A stretch of 64,000 nt of DNA from the NCBI GenBank assembly GCA_027489335.1, contig JAIXZX010000004.1, positions 289,532 to 353,531 of the forward strand, written 5' to 3'. Below are positions 46,227-56,027 of the stretch, piece after piece. Below the pieces are notes generated by a model. The model was given only the letters and a program-made list of their open reading frames with translations. It was not told the origin of the DNA and ran no database searches. Position numbers and translations under genes: made by a program. Numbering within the stretch: the first letter of the stretch is position 1; the number at the start of each line of letters is the position of its first letter. The DNA comes from Caulobacteraceae bacterium. GTDB lineage: Bacteria; Pseudomonadota; Alphaproteobacteria; Caulobacterales; Caulobacteraceae.

Positions 46227-47219
46227 TCAGGCGCCGTGATAGTCCCGCAGGCGGGCGATCTCGGCGGCCGAGCCCAGCATGACCGAGGCTCGCTGATGCA
46301 GGCTGGTGACCTTGGCGTCCAAGGTCTCGCCCTGGCCGTCGAAGGACGCGCCGCCGGCCTGCTCCACCAGGAGCGCCATGGGATTGGCCTCATACATCAG
46401 GCGCAGCTTGCCCGGACGGTCGGGCTCGCGCTTGTCCCAGGGGTACATGAAGACCCCGCCGCGGCTCATCACCCGGTGGACATCGGCCACCATGGAGGCG
46501 ACCCAGCGCATGTTGAAGTCCTTGCCCCGGGGGCCTTCGACCCCGGCCAGGCATTCCTCCACATAGCGGCTCACCGGCGCCGCCCAATGGCGGGTGTTGG
46601 CCGTGTTGATGGCGAATTCCTTGGTCTCGGCGGGGATGCGGATGTCGGCGGCGGTCATCACCCAGTCGCCGCTGTCGGGATCGAGGGTGAAGGCGCTGAC
46701 GCCGGCGCCCAGGGTCAGGACCATCTGGGTCTGAGGGCCGTAGACGACGTAGCCGGCGGCGACCTGATGGCGGCCGGGCTGCAGGAAATCGGCCTCGGCA
46801 GCCGCCCGGCCGGCGCCGTCCTTCGGCGTCGGCAGGATCGAGAAGATGGTGCCGATGGAGACGTTGACGGCGATATTGCTGGACCCATCCAGAGGGTCGA
46901 ACAGCAGCAGGTATCCGCCCTCGGCGCCCACCTCGCGCACCGGATGGATGGTGTCCATCTCCTCCGAGGCCATGGCGCACAGTCCGCTTGCCTTGGCGCA
47001 ACCGTCCAGCAGGACGTCGTTGGAGAGCACGTCGAGCTTCTGCTGCACCTCGCCCTGAACATTCTCGCTGCCCAGGGCGCCCATGGCCTGACCGAGCGCG
47101 CCGCGGCGGACATGGCCGTTGATCGCCACGCAGCCCTCGGCCACGGCGAGGACCAGCTCGGCCAAGCGCGGATCGACGGCGCCTTGGGACAGGAAGGCGG
47201 CCAGATTGGTCGTGCTCAC
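46227..47219 (-). CDS. fbp: fructose-1,6-bisphosphatase, class I
   Basis: The 330-residue gluconeogenic enzyme has the metal-site motifs [31 protein letters not shown] (class I signature with the DPLDGSS metal site) and [19 protein letters not shown]. Active-site NMRW, RYVEE and [11 protein letters not shown] are also present. It starts at GTG 47219 with GAGGTG upstream. It follows the ELM1-type gene by 54 bp on the same strand. Confidence 0.96.
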   Translation of the reverse strand: MSTTNLAAFLSQGAVDPRLAELVLAVAEGCVAINGHVRRGALGQAMGALGSENVQGEVQQKLDVLSNDVLLDGCAKASGLCAMASEEMDTIHPVREVGAEGGYLLLFDPLDGSSNIAVNVSIGTIFSILPTPKDGAGRAAAEADFLQPGRHQVAAGYVVYGPQTQMVLTLGAGVSAFTLDPDSGDWVMTAADIRIPAETKEFAINTANTRHWAAPVSRYVEECLAGVEGPRGKDFNMRWVASMVADVHRVMSRGGVFMYPWDKREPDRPGKLRLMYEANPMALLVEQAGGASFDGQGETLDAKVTSLHQRASVMLGSAAEIARLRDYHGA

Positions 47220-47273
47220 GTCACACCTCGGGATTGAATGGCCCCGGCGGGTATCGCGCCTGGACGGGACTGT

Positions 47274-48278
47274 CTAGCGGTTCCCGGTCCGGGCGTCATA
47301 GCGGCGCAGCACCTCGGCCGCAGCTCGGGTGGTCTCGTTCAGCGGCTCGTAGGACCAGCTGTGGAAGGCGCCCCCGAAGGGCCGCGCCGCGCCGAGCCGC
47401 TCCAGCTCTTCATGATAGAGGCGGAACTTCAGGCTCTCGCCTTCCATCTTCAGGATGAACACCGGCTTGCCGGTGGAGGCCGCCTCGGTGGTCATGTTGG
47501 TGGATTCCTCGGTCACCAGCACATAGTCGGCCGCCGCCAGGAAGGCGAAGTAGGGGTTCTCGCCCTGGCCGTCCCAGATCATGCCCGGAACATGGCGCAG
47601 GCGGGCCGACAGCAGGGCCTTGGCGTCTTCAGGCGTCCGCCGCGAAAAGGTGACCATGACAGAGCCGCCCTCCTGGAGGATGGGCAGTTCGATCTCATGG
47701 GCCATGGCGGCGGCCCGTTCAGGGGTCAGGCTGAAGGCCTTGGACTTGCCGCCGATGAGCACCGCCACCCGTGGATGCGGCAGGGGCTCAAGCTGGTCGC
47801 GGAAGCGCTCGTAGTCGGCCGCCAGCCGCGCGGGCGTCACCCGATGCGGGGCGCCCACAATGGGCAGGACATTGTCCCCCTGCAGCCGATCGTGCTTGGG
47901 CGGGATAACCAGATCAAAGGCGCCGACCGGCACCCGGGGGTCCTGGAGCTGGACCACGAAGGTGCGGCCCTTGCTCCAACGGCGCAGGCGCAGGGAGAGG
48001 GGCAGGGTCGCCCGGCCGGCGGCGATCCAGATGTCGGGCCAGGGCGGGGCGATGTCGCTATCAGCGGAGAGGGAGCGTAAGGGCGCGAGGTTCAGCCACC
48101 AGGGCAGGGCGCCCAGGCGGCCGCGCCAGCCGATCCGCTTGACGCTCAGCTCAATGGGCCGAAGCCCAGCCAGGGCCTCGGCCAGGCCGAGCCCCTGGTT
48201 CTCGATGCCTGTCCGGCCGTCAGAAACGACCCAGACCCGAAGCGGCGTATCGTTGGAGGTGGTCACAGGCCCGTCCAT
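47274..48278 (-). CDS. mitochondrial fission ELM1 family protein (DUF1022, GT-B-like)
   Basis: The 334-residue protein is of the ELM1-like family widespread in alphaproteobacteria. Marks are VVSDGRTGIENQGLGLAEAL, DIWIAAGRATLPLSLRLRR, VVQLQDPRVPVGAFDLVIPPKHDRL, VLIGGKSKAFSLT and LVTEESTNMTTEAASTGKPVFILKM. The fold resembles GT-B glycosyltransferases, and the ESTNM..EA segment resembles their nucleotide site, but activity is not established. Start choice is unsure: ATG 48278 or GTG 48266. It reads into fbp. Confidence 0.85.
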   Translation of the reverse strand: MDGPVTTSNDTPLRVWVVSDGRTGIENQGLGLAEALAGLRPIELSVKRIGWRGRLGALPWWLNLAPLRSLSADSDIAPPWPDIWIAAGRATLPLSLRLRRWSKGRTFVVQLQDPRVPVGAFDLVIPPKHDRLQGDNVLPIVGAPHRVTPARLAADYERFRDQLEPLPHPRVAVLIGGKSKAFSLTPERAAAMAHEIELPILQEGGSVMVTFSRRTPEDAKALLSARLRHVPGMIWDGQGENPYFAFLAAADYVLVTEESTNMTTEAASTGKPVFILKMEGESLKFRLYHEELERLGAARPFGGAFHSWSYEPLNETTRAAAEVLRRYDARTGNR

Positions 48279-48343
48279 CCCAGCGCCGGGACGGCGCTGC
48301 GGTCATGGGAATGTCCGATCATTACGGCGCCGGCGTGGCGCGC

Positions 48344-48817
48344 TCAGATCCAGTCGACCTTGAGAACCTCGTAGGAGCGGACGCCGCCGGGGGTGTTCAC
48401 CTCCACCACGTCGCCGATCTCCTTGCCGATGATGGCGCGGGCGATCGGGGAAGAGATCGAGATGCGGCCAGCCTTCACGTCGGCCTCATGCTCGCCGACG
48501 ATCTGGTAGCGGGACTCTTCTTCAGTGTCCTCGTCGACCAGGGAGACCGTGGCGCCGAACTTCACCTGTTTGCCGGAAAGCTTCGAGACGTCGATCACCT
48601 GCGCACGGGCGAGCTTGTCCTCGATCTCGGCGATCTGGCCTTCGATCCAGCCCTGCCGCTCCTTGGCGGCATGGTACTCAGCATTCTCCGACAGGTCGCC
48701 GTGCTCACGGGCCTCGGAGATCGCAGCGATCACAGACGGCCTCTCGACCGTCTTCAAACGCTTCAGTTCTTCGTCGAGAGCCTGATAGCCCCCGGCGGTC
48801 ATCGGGACTTTTTCCAT
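48344..48817 (-). CDS. greA: transcript cleavage factor GreA
   Basis: The 157-residue factor rescues backtracked RNA polymerase by stimulating RNA cleavage. The N-terminal coiled coil carries the acidic tip in [23 protein letters not shown]. The C-terminal FKBP-like domain (about 80-157) contains [29 protein letters not shown] and [11 protein letters not shown]. Length is standard, which selects the ATG at 48817; the ribosome binding site is weak. In many alphaproteobacteria greA lies directly beside carAB; here four genes lie between. Confidence 0.96.
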   Translation of the reverse strand: MEKVPMTAGGYQALDEELKRLKTVERPSVIAAISEAREHGDLSENAEYHAAKERQGWIEGQIAEIEDKLARAQVIDVSKLSGKQVKFGATVSLVDEDTEEESRYQIVGEHEADVKAGRISISSPIARAIIGKEIGDVVEVNTPGGVRSYEVLKVDWI

Positions 48818-48965
48818 GGCGGATGAGGACTCGGGTAGTGCGCCTAAGGGAATTCTCCGGCCGCGGGCGCCAACGTCCGGGGGGGAGACGATATGAGTGT
48901 GCGCTGCGAAACGCAAGGGTCGGCGGCGGGTTCAAGGCGCCGCGCCGGCCAGCCGGCCAGATCGG

Positions 48966-49466
48966 TCAGGCGCTCTCGCTGACGACGCAGCCGCGCAGTT
49001 CGGCCTCGTCGGGCGCCTCATAGGCCTTTTCCGTGAAGTGGAACATCTCCGGCGTCACCAGCAGGCGGAAGCCCTCGCCGCTCACCTCCTGGCGACCCAG
49101 CACCCGCTCGCGCCGAACCTCGGCCGGGGCGGTGACGAAGTGGAACTGGATCGGGATTTCAACGGCCTCGGCGATCTGGGCCACCCGCTGGCGGTCGCTG
49201 CGCCGCATGAGGCCAAGGTCCATCACCACAGAAGTCCCCGCCGCCAGCACGCCGGCGGCGGTGGACCAGATCTGCGCCTCGCAGCGATCGACCCGGTCCA
49301 TCATCCACTGGAACTCCAGGGGCTCGGGCATGTCGGGGCCGAACAGGCGGCCCATCCAGTCGTCGATAGCGAAGGCCACCGCCGGCAAGCGACGGGCCAG
49401 GTCCCGGGCATAGGTGGATTTACCGGCGCCCTGGGGCCCGAAGATCACATGCAGCGTGGCGGTCAT
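48966..49466 (-). CDS. AAA/zeta-type P-loop kinase-like protein
   Basis: The 166-residue protein has the P-loop FGPQGAGKSTYARDLARRL, FAIDDWM as the likely base/metal segment, VVMDLGLMRRSDR (Walker B-like), and an arginine-rich lid (APAEVRRERVLGR). It resembles AAA_33 ATPases, small-molecule or tRNA/sugar kinases. No antitoxin-like partner is adjacent, so a toxin role is not supported. It begins 10 bp after the SDR gene and is probably co-transcribed with it. Confidence 0.82.
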   Translation of the reverse strand: MTATLHVIFGPQGAGKSTYARDLARRLPAVAFAIDDWMGRLFGPDMPEPLEFQWMMDRVDRCEAQIWSTAAGVLAAGTSVVMDLGLMRRSDRQRVAQIAEAVEIPIQFHFVTAPAEVRRERVLGRQEVSGEGFRLLVTPEMFHFTEKAYEAPDEAELRGCVVSESA

Positions 49467-49476
49467 GGGGCGGGCT

Positions 49477-50277
49477 TTATCGGACCGAGAGGCCGCCGTC
49501 GATCACCAGTTCAGCGCCGGTGACATAGCGGCTCTCGCTGCTGGCCAGCCACAGGACGCCATCGGCGATGTCGGCCGGGTCGCCCTTGAAGCCCAGCGGC
49601 GTGGCGACGCTGGCCATGGCGTCAAGGCTGGCGGCGCGCTGCGGCCCGGCGTTGGACCCCGGCCCGCCGGTGCCGATGATGGTGTCCCAGATGGGAGTCT
49701 CGATGATGCCCGGATGGACGGAGTTCACCCGCACCTTGTCGCCGGCCGCGGCGCATTCCAGGGCCACTGACTTGGTGAACAGCCGCACCGCGCCCTTGCT
49801 GGCGCAGTAGCCAGCCAGGGAAGCCGCGCCCTTCAGCCCGGCCACCGAGGACATGTTGATGATGCTGCCGCCGTCGCCGCTCTGACGCATCAGGGGCAGG
49901 GCGTGCTTCACGCCCAGGAAGACGCCTTCCACATTGACCGCCATTTGCTTGCGGAAGTCGGCCAGGCTCATGTCGAGCACCGAGCCGCCCAGACCGATGC
50001 CGGCGTTGTTGACCAGGATGTCCAGGCGGCCGTGCGTCTCGCGCACCGAGGCGATGACCTGGACCCACTCGCCCTCGTCGGTGACGTCCTGGTGGAGATA
50101 GCTGGCTTGACCGCCGCGCTGGACGATGTCGGCCGCCGCTGCGGCGCCAGCCGCATCGGTCAGGTCGGTGAGGACCACCTTGGCGCCCTCGGCCGCCAGT
50201 CGCTCGGCGCAGGCGCGCCCGATGCCGCTGGCCGCCCCGGTCACCAGGGCCACCTTGCCGTCCACCCGTCCCACCAT
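49477..50277 (-). CDS. SDR family oxidoreductase
   Basis: The 266-residue classical short-chain dehydrogenase has the cofactor motif TGAASGIGRA, NNAGIG, the catalytic Ser in MSSVAG and the YxxxK pair in YCASKG, then the HPGIIETP loop and VIDGG at the C-terminus. The Asp after the second beta strand (VVLTDLTD) suggests NAD(H) preference. GGAGACAG upstream of the ATG at 50277 sets the start. The substrate is unknown, with cyclohexanol/3-hydroxyacyl-type relatives likely. Confidence 0.92.
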   Translation of the reverse strand: MVGRVDGKVALVTGAASGIGRACAERLAAEGAKVVLTDLTDAAGAAAAADIVQRGGQASYLHQDVTDEGEWVQVIASVRETHGRLDILVNNAGIGLGGSVLDMSLADFRKQMAVNVEGVFLGVKHALPLMRQSGDGGSIINMSSVAGLKGAASLAGYCASKGAVRLFTKSVALECAAAGDKVRVNSVHPGIIETPIWDTIIGTGGPGSNAGPQRAASLDAMASVATPLGFKGDPADIADGVLWLASSESRYVTGAELVIDGGLSVR

Positions 50278-50436
50278 GATCTGTCTCCGTCCCTGTGCGT
50301 CTGGTTGCGCTTTGGAAACGGGGTTAGCCCAGGGGGAGGGGCGTGGGAAGCCTCACTGCGCGCCGCTCAACCGACGCGCGCCAGCCGGAGCCCCATCCAC
50401 CAGGGACAGGGCTCCGCTGGAGAGGCGCCCGTCAGG

Positions 50437-50607
50437 TCAGCGCATATAGGTCGGGCTGCCGCCGGCGGTGAGCAGGCCAAACAGCATGGCCCCCCCGAGC
50501 AGGACGATCAGGGCGACGACCATCAGGTCAGTGGCGCCCTCGAACTTTTGCAGCAGATGCCGGCGCCTCGGCGGATGGGCGGTTTCGTGGCCTTCATCCA
50601 GATGCAT
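50437..50607 (-). CDS. 56-residue single-pass membrane protein
   Basis: An ATG at 50607 preceded by GGGAGC (seven bases) opens a 56-residue frame ending at 50437. The N-terminal half is His/Arg/Glu-rich (MHLDEGHETAHPPRRRH). A hydrophobic helix (about 28-48, LMVVALIVLLGG...) follows, and the end is SPTYMR. The topology would be N-in if the basic part is cytoplasmic. I know no family. The 159 bp between it and the SDR gene contain nothing recognisable, nor does 50608-50836. Confidence 0.6.
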   Translation of the reverse strand: MHLDEGHETAHPPRRRHLLQKFEGATDLMVVALIVLLGGAMLFGLLTAGGSPTYMR

Positions 50608-50836
50608 GGCGAGCTCCCTAAACAGTCTTCTGGTTGCGGGCCTTGGCTCTACGCCAGGGCTCGATGCCGGACTGCGACAGGCGTCACGGGAGACGCTGCA
50701 TTGCGGGCGACCGCATAGTCTGTACTGGGCCGCCCGTAAGCGCCCGTGCCTGTCTAAGCCAGGCGACAGACAAAAGCCTGCGCCTGACTCGGGGCCGCGT
50801 CAACGCTAACCGAACAGTGTTTTTATCAAATTCGGC

Positions 50837-50877
50837 AAAAAGAGGTCATTTCTGACGAATTAGTCAAAACTGACCTC
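50837..50877 (-). terminator. intrinsic terminator of carB
   Basis: On the minus strand, GAGGTCA (50877-50871) pairs with TGACCTC (50848-50842). An inner TGAC/GTCA stem lies between them, and TTTTT (50841-50837) follows. It begins 6 bp past the carB stop codon. Confidence 0.85.
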
Positions 50878-50882
50878 CGGGC

Positions 50883-53800
50883 CTAGCCGTGGGCGTAGCT
50901 CTGCAGGGGGCGCACATCCAGGGTGTCGGTGGCCGTGGCCACGATGGCCTGGGCGGCGGCCAGGGCGCCGGCTGCGGTGGTGAAGTAGGGGGTCTTCATC
51001 ATCAGGGCCGTGCGACGGATCTCGAAGGAGTCCGACAGGGACTGCTTGCCTTCGGTGGTGTTGAAGACAAGCTTCACCTCGCCGTTCTTCATGGCGTCGA
51101 CGATGTGTGGCCGTCCCTCCAGCACCTTCTTGACCAGCTGAACCTTCAGTCCCTGGGCGGCCAGGTAGTCGCAGGTGCCGCTGGTGGCCAGGATGGTGAA
51201 GCCCTGCTCGATCAGCAGGCGGACCGGGGTCAGAATCCAGGGCTTGTCGCTGTCCTTCACGGACACAAAGACCGCGCCGGACTTCGGCAGGACCACGCCG
51301 CCGCCCAGCTGGCTCTTGGCGAAGGCCCGGGCGAAGGCGGCCGAGGAGTCCGGCTCGCCCTCGCGGCGCCAGTCGAGGCCCATGACCTCACCGGTGGAGC
51401 GCATCTCTGGGCCGAGCACGGTGTCGACGCCAGCGAAGCGGGCGAAGGGGAAGACGGCTTCCTTGACGGCCACATGGTCATAGGGCGCGTCCACCAGGTT
51501 GAACTCGGCGAGCTTGCGCCCGGCCATCACCTTGGCGGCGATGGCGGCCAGGGGGCGGCCGATGGTCTTGGCCACGAAGGGCACGGTGCGGCTGGCCCGA
51601 GGATTGACCTCAAGAACATAGATGCGGGGGCTCTCGCTGTGCGGCTCTTCGATGGCGAACTGCACGTTCATCAGGCCGCGCACCTGCAGGGCGTGAGCCA
51701 TGGCCTCGGTCTGGCGCTTCAGCTCGGCGATGGTCTCGGGCTTCAGCGAGAAGGGGGGCATGGAGCAGGCGCTGTCGCCGGAATGCACGCCGGCCTCCTC
51801 GATATGCTCCATCACGCCGGCCACGAAGACGGCCTCGCCGTCGCACAGGGCGTCGACGTCCACCTCGGTGGCGCGGGACAGATACTGGTCCAGCAGGACC
51901 GGGCTGTCGCCGGACACCTGCACGGCGTCGCGGACGTAGCGGGCCAGCTGCTCGTCGTCGCGGATGATCTCCATGGCCCGGCCGCCCAACACATAGGAGG
52001 GGCGGATCACCACCGGATAGCCGACCTGGTGCGCGGCCTTGAAGGCCTCTTCGTCGGACCGGGCGATGGCGTTGATCGGTTGGGCGATCTTCAGGCGGTG
52101 CAGCAGCTGCTGGAAGCGCTCGCGGTCTTCGGCCAGGTCGATGGCGTCAGGGCTGGTGCCCAGGATCGGAATGCCGGCGTCTTCCAGGGGCTTGGCGAGC
52201 TTCAGCGGCGTCTGGCCGCCGAACTGGACGATGACGCCCAGCAGGGTCCCACGGGTGCGCTCGACCTCAATCAGCTCCAGCACGTCCTCGGCGGTCAGGG
52301 GCTCGAAATACAGCCGGTCGGAGGTGTCGTAGTCGGTGGAGACGGTCTCGGGATTGCAGTTGACCATGATCGACTCCACCCCGATGTCGGCCAGCGCAAA
52401 GGCGGCGTGGCAGCAGCAGTAGTCGAACTCGATCCCCTGGCCGATTCGGTTGGGGCCGCCGCCTAGAATGATCGCCTTCTTGGCGTCGGTCGGCTCGCTC
52501 TCGCACTCAGGGATCTGCCCGAGCGCGCCGGTCTCATAGGTGGAATACATGTAGGGCGTCTCGGCGCGGAACTCGCCGGCGCAGGTGTCGATGCGCTTGA
52601 ACACCGGACGCACGCCCAGGCCCCGGCGCTGCTCGCGCACCTCGGCCTCGGTGGTGTGGGTCAGGGCCGCCAGGCGTGCGTCGGAGAAGCCCTGGGCCTT
52701 AAGGGTGCGGAAGGCCTCGGCCGTGCCGGGCAGGCCGTCGCGGGCGACCCGGGCCTCCTCGGCCACCAGATGCTGGATCTGGCGCAGGAACCACGGCTCG
52801 TAGGAGCAGGCGGCGTTCACCTCTTCGACGCTCAGGCCGTGTCGGAAGGCCTGGGCGATGACCAGCAGACGGTCGGGGGTGGGTTGGCCCAGGGCGCGGA
52901 CAATGGCGGCGTGACCCATCTCCGGATCACCAGCGTTCTCGATGGCGATCTCGTTGAGGCCGTTGAGGCCGGTTTCCAAGCCGCGCAGGGCCTTCTGCAG
53001 GCTTTCGGCGAAGGTGCGGCCAATGGCCATGACTTCGCCCACCGACTTCATGGAGGTCGACAGGGTCGCCTCGGCGCCCGGATACTTTTCGAAGGCGAAG
53101 CGGGGAATCTTGGTGACGACATAGTCGATGGACGGCTCGAACGAGGCCGGCGTGGCCCCGGTGATGTCGTTCATCAGCTCGTCCAGCGTGTAGCCGACCG
53201 CCAGGCGGGCGGCGACCTTGGCGATGGGGAACCCGGTGGCCTTGGACGCCAGCGCCGAGGAGCGCGACACCCGGGGGTTCATCTCGATGACCACCATGCG
53301 GCCATCGGCCGGATTCACCGCGAACTGCACATTGGAACCGCCGGTCTCCACGCCGATCTCGCGCAGCACGGCGATCGAGGCCGCGCGCATCCGCTGGTAT
53401 TCCTTGTCGGTCAGGGTCAGGGCCGGGGCGACGGTGATGGAGTCGCCGGTGTGAACGCCCATCGGGTCGATGTTTTCGATGGAGCAGACGATGATGCAGT
53501 TGTCCGCCTTGTCGCGGACGACCTCCATTTCGTACTCCTTCCAGCCGAGCACGCTCTCTTCGATGAGCACCTCGGTGGTCGGCGACAGGTCGAGACCCCG
53601 CTCGACGATCTCGCGGAACTCTTCGACATTGTAGGCGATGCCGCCGCCGGTGCCGGCCAGGGTGAAGGAGGGCCGGATGATGGCGGGCAGGCCCACGAAC
53701 TCCAGACCTTCCAGGGCCTCGTCCATGGTGTGGGCGGCCTTGGACTTGGGGCTTTCCAGCCCGATGGCGTCCATGGCGTCCCGGAACTTCTGACGGTCCT

Positions 53801-54179
53801 CGGCCTTGTCGATGACCTCGGCGCGGGCGCCGATCATCTCCACATTGTAGCGCGCCAGGGCGCCGGAGGCCTCGAGCGCCAGGGCGGTGTTCAGGGCCGT
53901 CTGGCCCCCCATGGTCGGCAGCAGGGCGTCGGGGCGCTCCTTGGCGATGATCTTCTCGACCATCTCTGGCGTGATGGGCTCGATATAGGTCGCGTCGGCC
54001 ACATCCGGATCGGTCATGATCGTCGCCGGGTTCGAATTGACCAGGATGATCCGGTAGCCTTCGGCCCGCAGAGCCTTGCAGGCCTGGACGCCGGAATAGT
54101 CGAATTCGCAGGCCTGGCCGATGACGATCGGGCCGGCGCCGATGATGAGGATCGAAGAGATGTCGGAGCGTTTGGGCAT
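50883..54179 (-). CDS. carB: carbamoyl-phosphate synthase large subunit
   Basis: The 1098-residue enzyme makes carbamoyl phosphate for pyrimidines and arginine with CarA-supplied ammonia. Two homologous ATP-grasp halves are visible, each opening with a GGxxxRIGQG-type dinucleotide motif ([17 protein letters not shown], then [16 protein letters not shown]) and containing [16 protein letters not shown] or [16 protein letters not shown]. The C-terminal methylglyoxal-synthase-like allosteric domain starts near 945. The ATG at 54179 gives the family N-terminus [17 protein letters not shown]; a start at 54227 would add non-conserved residues. A stem (54309-54333) lies in its leader. Confidence 0.97.
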   Translation of the reverse strand: MPKRSDISSILIIGAGPIVIGQACEFDYSGVQACKALRAEGYRIILVNSNPATIMTDPDVADATYIEPITPEMVEKIIAKERPDALLPTMGGQTALNTALALEASGALARYNVEMIGARAEVIDKAEDRQKFRDAMDAIGLESPKSKAAHTMDEALEGLEFVGLPAIIRPSFTLAGTGGGIAYNVEEFREIVERGLDLSPTTEVLIEESVLGWKEYEMEVVRDKADNCIIVCSIENIDPMGVHTGDSITVAPALTLTDKEYQRMRAASIAVLREIGVETGGSNVQFAVNPADGRMVVIEMNPRVSRSSALASKATGFPIAKVAARLAVGYTLDELMNDITGATPASFEPSIDYVVTKIPRFAFEKYPGAEATLSTSMKSVGEVMAIGRTFAESLQKALRGLETGLNGLNEIAIENAGDPEMGHAAIVRALGQPTPDRLLVIAQAFRHGLSVEEVNAACSYEPWFLRQIQHLVAEEARVARDGLPGTAEAFRTLKAQGFSDARLAALTHTTEAEVREQRRGLGVRPVFKRIDTCAGEFRAETPYMYSTYETGALGQIPECESEPTDAKKAIILGGGPNRIGQGIEFDYCCCHAAFALADIGVESIMVNCNPETVSTDYDTSDRLYFEPLTAEDVLELIEVERTRGTLLGVIVQFGGQTPLKLAKPLEDAGIPILGTSPDAIDLAEDRERFQQLLHRLKIAQPINAIARSDEEAFKAAHQVGYPVVIRPSYVLGGRAMEIIRDDEQLARYVRDAVQVSGDSPVLLDQYLSRATEVDVDALCDGEAVFVAGVMEHIEEAGVHSGDSACSMPPFSLKPETIAELKRQTEAMAHALQVRGLMNVQFAIEEPHSESPRIYVLEVNPRASRTVPFVAKTIGRPLAAIAAKVMAGRKLAEFNLVDAPYDHVAVKEAVFPFARFAGVDTVLGPEMRSTGEVMGLDWRREGEPDSSAAFARAFAKSQLGGGVVLPKSGAVFVSVKDSDKPWILTPVRLLIEQGFTILATSGTCDYLAAQGLKVQLVKKVLEGRPHIVDAMKNGEVKLVFNTTEGKQSLSDSFEIRRTALMMKTPYFTTAAGALAAAQAIVATATDTLDVRPLQSYAHG

Positions 54180-54308
54180 GTTTTTTCCGCGCGCAAGGAC
54201 GGCCGCGCACATCAGCGCGCCCGACACCGGTCAGAATGCAGGTTAAGTCGCCCGTTTAGAGAGGGAGTCGGGACCGTGCAAGCGCCGCCTTCACCGCAGG
54301 GGTTAACA

Positions 54309-54333
54309 ACCGTCCCTAGCGGAATGGGACGGT
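54309..54333 (-). other. leader hairpin upstream of carB
   Basis: ACCGTCCC (54309-54316) pairs with GGGACGGT (54326-54333) across 9 nt, about 130 bp upstream of carB and just past the cold-shock terminator. No U-tract follows on the minus strand, so it is not an obvious attenuator. Confidence 0.35.
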
Positions 54334-54340
54334 CCTGAAA

Positions 54341-54373
54341 CCAAAGAAGGCCGGCGCTCGCGCGCCGGCCTTC
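54341..54373 (-). terminator. intrinsic terminator of the cold-shock gene
   Basis: A perfect 12-bp stem, GAAGGCCGGCGC (54346-54357) with GCGCCGGCCTTC (54362-54373), encloses a 4-nt loop. TTTGG follows on the minus strand. It is about 38 bp after the csp stop codon. Confidence 0.85.
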
Positions 54374-54410
54374 CGGAAGGTTCTTGCATTAGGCCTTCGG
54401 GCCTGCGGGA

Positions 54411-54617
54411 TCAGACCTGCAGGTTGGAAGCCGCCATCTTGCCGCTGCGGCGGTCACGTTCCAACTCGAAGGTGATCTTGTCGCCTTCATTGAGCGTGCG
54501 CAGGCCGGCGCGCTCAACGGCGGAAATGTGAACGAAAACGTCGGGGCCGCCTTCATCGGGGGTGATGAAGCCGAAGCCCTTTTGGCCGTTGAACCACTTT
54601 ACGGTGCCGGTAGACAT
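54411..54617 (-). CDS. csp: cold-shock domain protein (CspA family)
   Basis: The 68-residue OB-fold RNA chaperone has RNP1 (KGFGFI) and RNP2 (VFVHIS), opening [21 protein letters not shown]. The ribosome binding site (AAGGA) lies about 12 bases before the ATG at 54617. The 325 bp to the divergent cupin-like gene is a long upstream region, as in many csp genes with structured, cold-responsive leaders, but I cannot confirm one here. Confidence 0.95.
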   Translation of the reverse strand: MSTGTVKWFNGQKGFGFITPDEGGPDVFVHISAVERAGLRTLNEGDKITFELERDRRSGKMAASNLQV

Positions 54618-54942
54618 GGAGAGTATCAGTCCTTGGAGAGATCAGCCGCCCGCAAACCGTTCATTATGCGGGGGATCAAGATCGGCAGGGCTGGGGCAGA
54701 GGTGTCCGGGCCGGGAAATAGGCTGGAAAGTTCGACCGCACCCTAACGAGATTGACTTTAAAAATCTGGCCGAAATTCCGCCGAACCGCAAGTTGAATCA
54801 CCGCGTTCTGCGCCGCTGAAAGCGTCCCGATCTGGCGCCCTCGCCACTTCCCCGATTCGCCTGCGACGCGATCAGCGCCTCGCCAGTTAGGCATGGCTGG
54901 GTTGGCCCGCTGCGTGCTACGGGGTCATGCGGGAGGACCATT
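54618..54942. other. 325-bp divergent intergenic region between csp and the cupin-like gene
   Basis: No coding frame here is convincing. The segment at about 54750-54775 (TTGACTTTAAAAATC on the plus strand) is locally AT-rich and is the best place for the csp promoter, which would give a leader of about 150 nt. GGGAGGA before 54943 is the ribosome binding site of the cupin-like gene. I found no clear repeat or operator. Confidence 0.5.
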
Positions 54943-55344
54943 ATGAGAAAATTAACCCTTATCGGCCTGTTCGCGGCGACCCTGCCGGGCCTGGCCTTCG
55001 CCGCCCCCAGTCAGCCGCCGGCCCTGGAGACCGCGCGGACCTCGCCGCTGAGCCTCTCCCTGCCGCAGGATGACGAGCCCAAGGGTGAGAAGGTCCGCAT
55101 GACCGTGGTCCAGGCGACGCTGGCGCCCGGCGAAAGCCTGCCTGACAACGCCCGCACCGCCCTGCGCTACATCTATGTGAAGTCTGGCCGTCTGCAGGTC
55201 TCCAACCTGGTCACCGGTGATCAGCAGGATGTCGAAGCCGGCGAATTCGCCGTGGAGTCCGCCGGTCAGTGGCACACGGGCAAGGCCATGGGCGCCGAGC
55301 CCGCCGAGGTCCTCCTGATCGAGCAGGCGCCCGCCGACCTCTGA
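54943..55344 (+). CDS. secreted cupin-like protein
   Basis: The 133-residue product has a signal peptide (about 1-21, cut after AFA) and a small beta-barrel consistent with a cupin: LAPGESLPDNARTALRYIYVKSGRLQVSNLVTGDQQDVEAGEFAVES, then GQWHTGKAMGAEPAEVLLIEQ. Only one clear His (QWHTG) is left of the usual metal site, so metal binding is doubtful. GGGAGGA six bases upstream supports the ATG. It lies 132 bp before an ECF sigma gene and could be in its regulon. Confidence 0.75.
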   Translation: MRKLTLIGLFAATLPGLAFAAPSQPPALETARTSPLSLSLPQDDEPKGEKVRMTVVQATLAPGESLPDNARTALRYIYVKSGRLQVSNLVTGDQQDVEAGEFAVESAGQWHTGKAMGAEPAEVLLIEQAPADL

Positions 55345-55475
55345 ACCGCGGTGGGTCGGTCGCCGGGCGCAGACGCCTGATGACGGACCTGCGCCGATAG
55401 AGCCTTGCCCAAGCTGGGCCGCCCCGGCAGTTTGGCCACCGGCAGATTCCGCTGCCGCCTTTCCGAAGAGACGCC

Positions 55476-56027
55476 GTGCCTGCTGTCACCGCCGACGACC
55501 TCTCCGCCTTGATGTCCAGGGTCGCCGCCGGCGATCGCGAGGCCCTGCGACAACTTTATCAGGCCACCTCCTCGAAGCTATTTGGCGTCTGCCTGCGTAT
55601 CCTCTCCGACAAGGATGAGAGCGAGGACGTGTTGCAGGAGGTCTATGTCACCATCTGGCGCCGCGCTGACCGGTTCGACGCCGGCCGGGCGAGCGTGATG
55701 ACGTGGATTTCCACCATCGCGCGCAACCGGGCCATCGACCGCCTGCGCGCCCGCGGGCCGCTGGCGCATGCCGAGCAGATCGACGAAATGGAGATCGCCG
55801 ACGGGGCCCCGAGCGCGACGGCCCTGCTGGAGTCCGCCGATCAGGTCGGCGCCCTGCAGCGGTGTCTGGCGGAACTGGACGACCGGACCGAACAGGCGAT
55901 CCGCACCGCCTTCTTTGAAGGCGTCACCTATGAGGCCCTGGCCCAGCGGCTCGATACGCCGCTGGGGACGGTCAAGAGCTGGATTCGGCGGGGGCTGATG
56001 AAGCTGAAAGGGTGCCTGGAGCCATGA
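55476..56027 (+). CDS. ECF (sigma-70 family) sigma factor
   Basis: The 183-residue protein has region 2 (about 24-92; LYQATSSKLFGVCLRILSDKDESEDVLQEVYVTIWRRADRFD) and region 4 (about 128-180; LDDRTEQAIRTAFFEGVTYEALAQRLDTPLGTVKSWIRRGLMKLKGCL), with no region 3. It starts at GTG 55476 with GAAGAG upstream. Its stop overlaps the anti-sigma start in ATGA. It resembles SigK-type ECF factors paired with RskA. I do not see a clear autoregulatory -35/-10 upstream. Confidence 0.92.
   Translation: MPAVTADDLSALMSRVAAGDREALRQLYQATSSKLFGVCLRILSDKDESEDVLQEVYVTIWRRADRFDAGRASVMTWISTIARNRAIDRLRARGPLAHAEQIDEMEIADGAPSATALLESADQVGALQRCLAELDDRTEQAIRTAFFEGVTYEALAQRLDTPLGTVKSWIRRGLMKLKGCLEP

Noticed and set aside
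48966..49466. Zeta-toxin interpretation of the P-loop kinase
   Set aside because: No antitoxin-sized partner gene overlaps or adjoins it; the neighbours are an SDR and greA.
50889..54338. Long open frames of 525 and 560 codons on the plus strand
   Set aside because: They are antisense to carB, which is certain by motifs; their composition is the His/Gly/Gln-rich pattern of reversed high-GC coding sequence.
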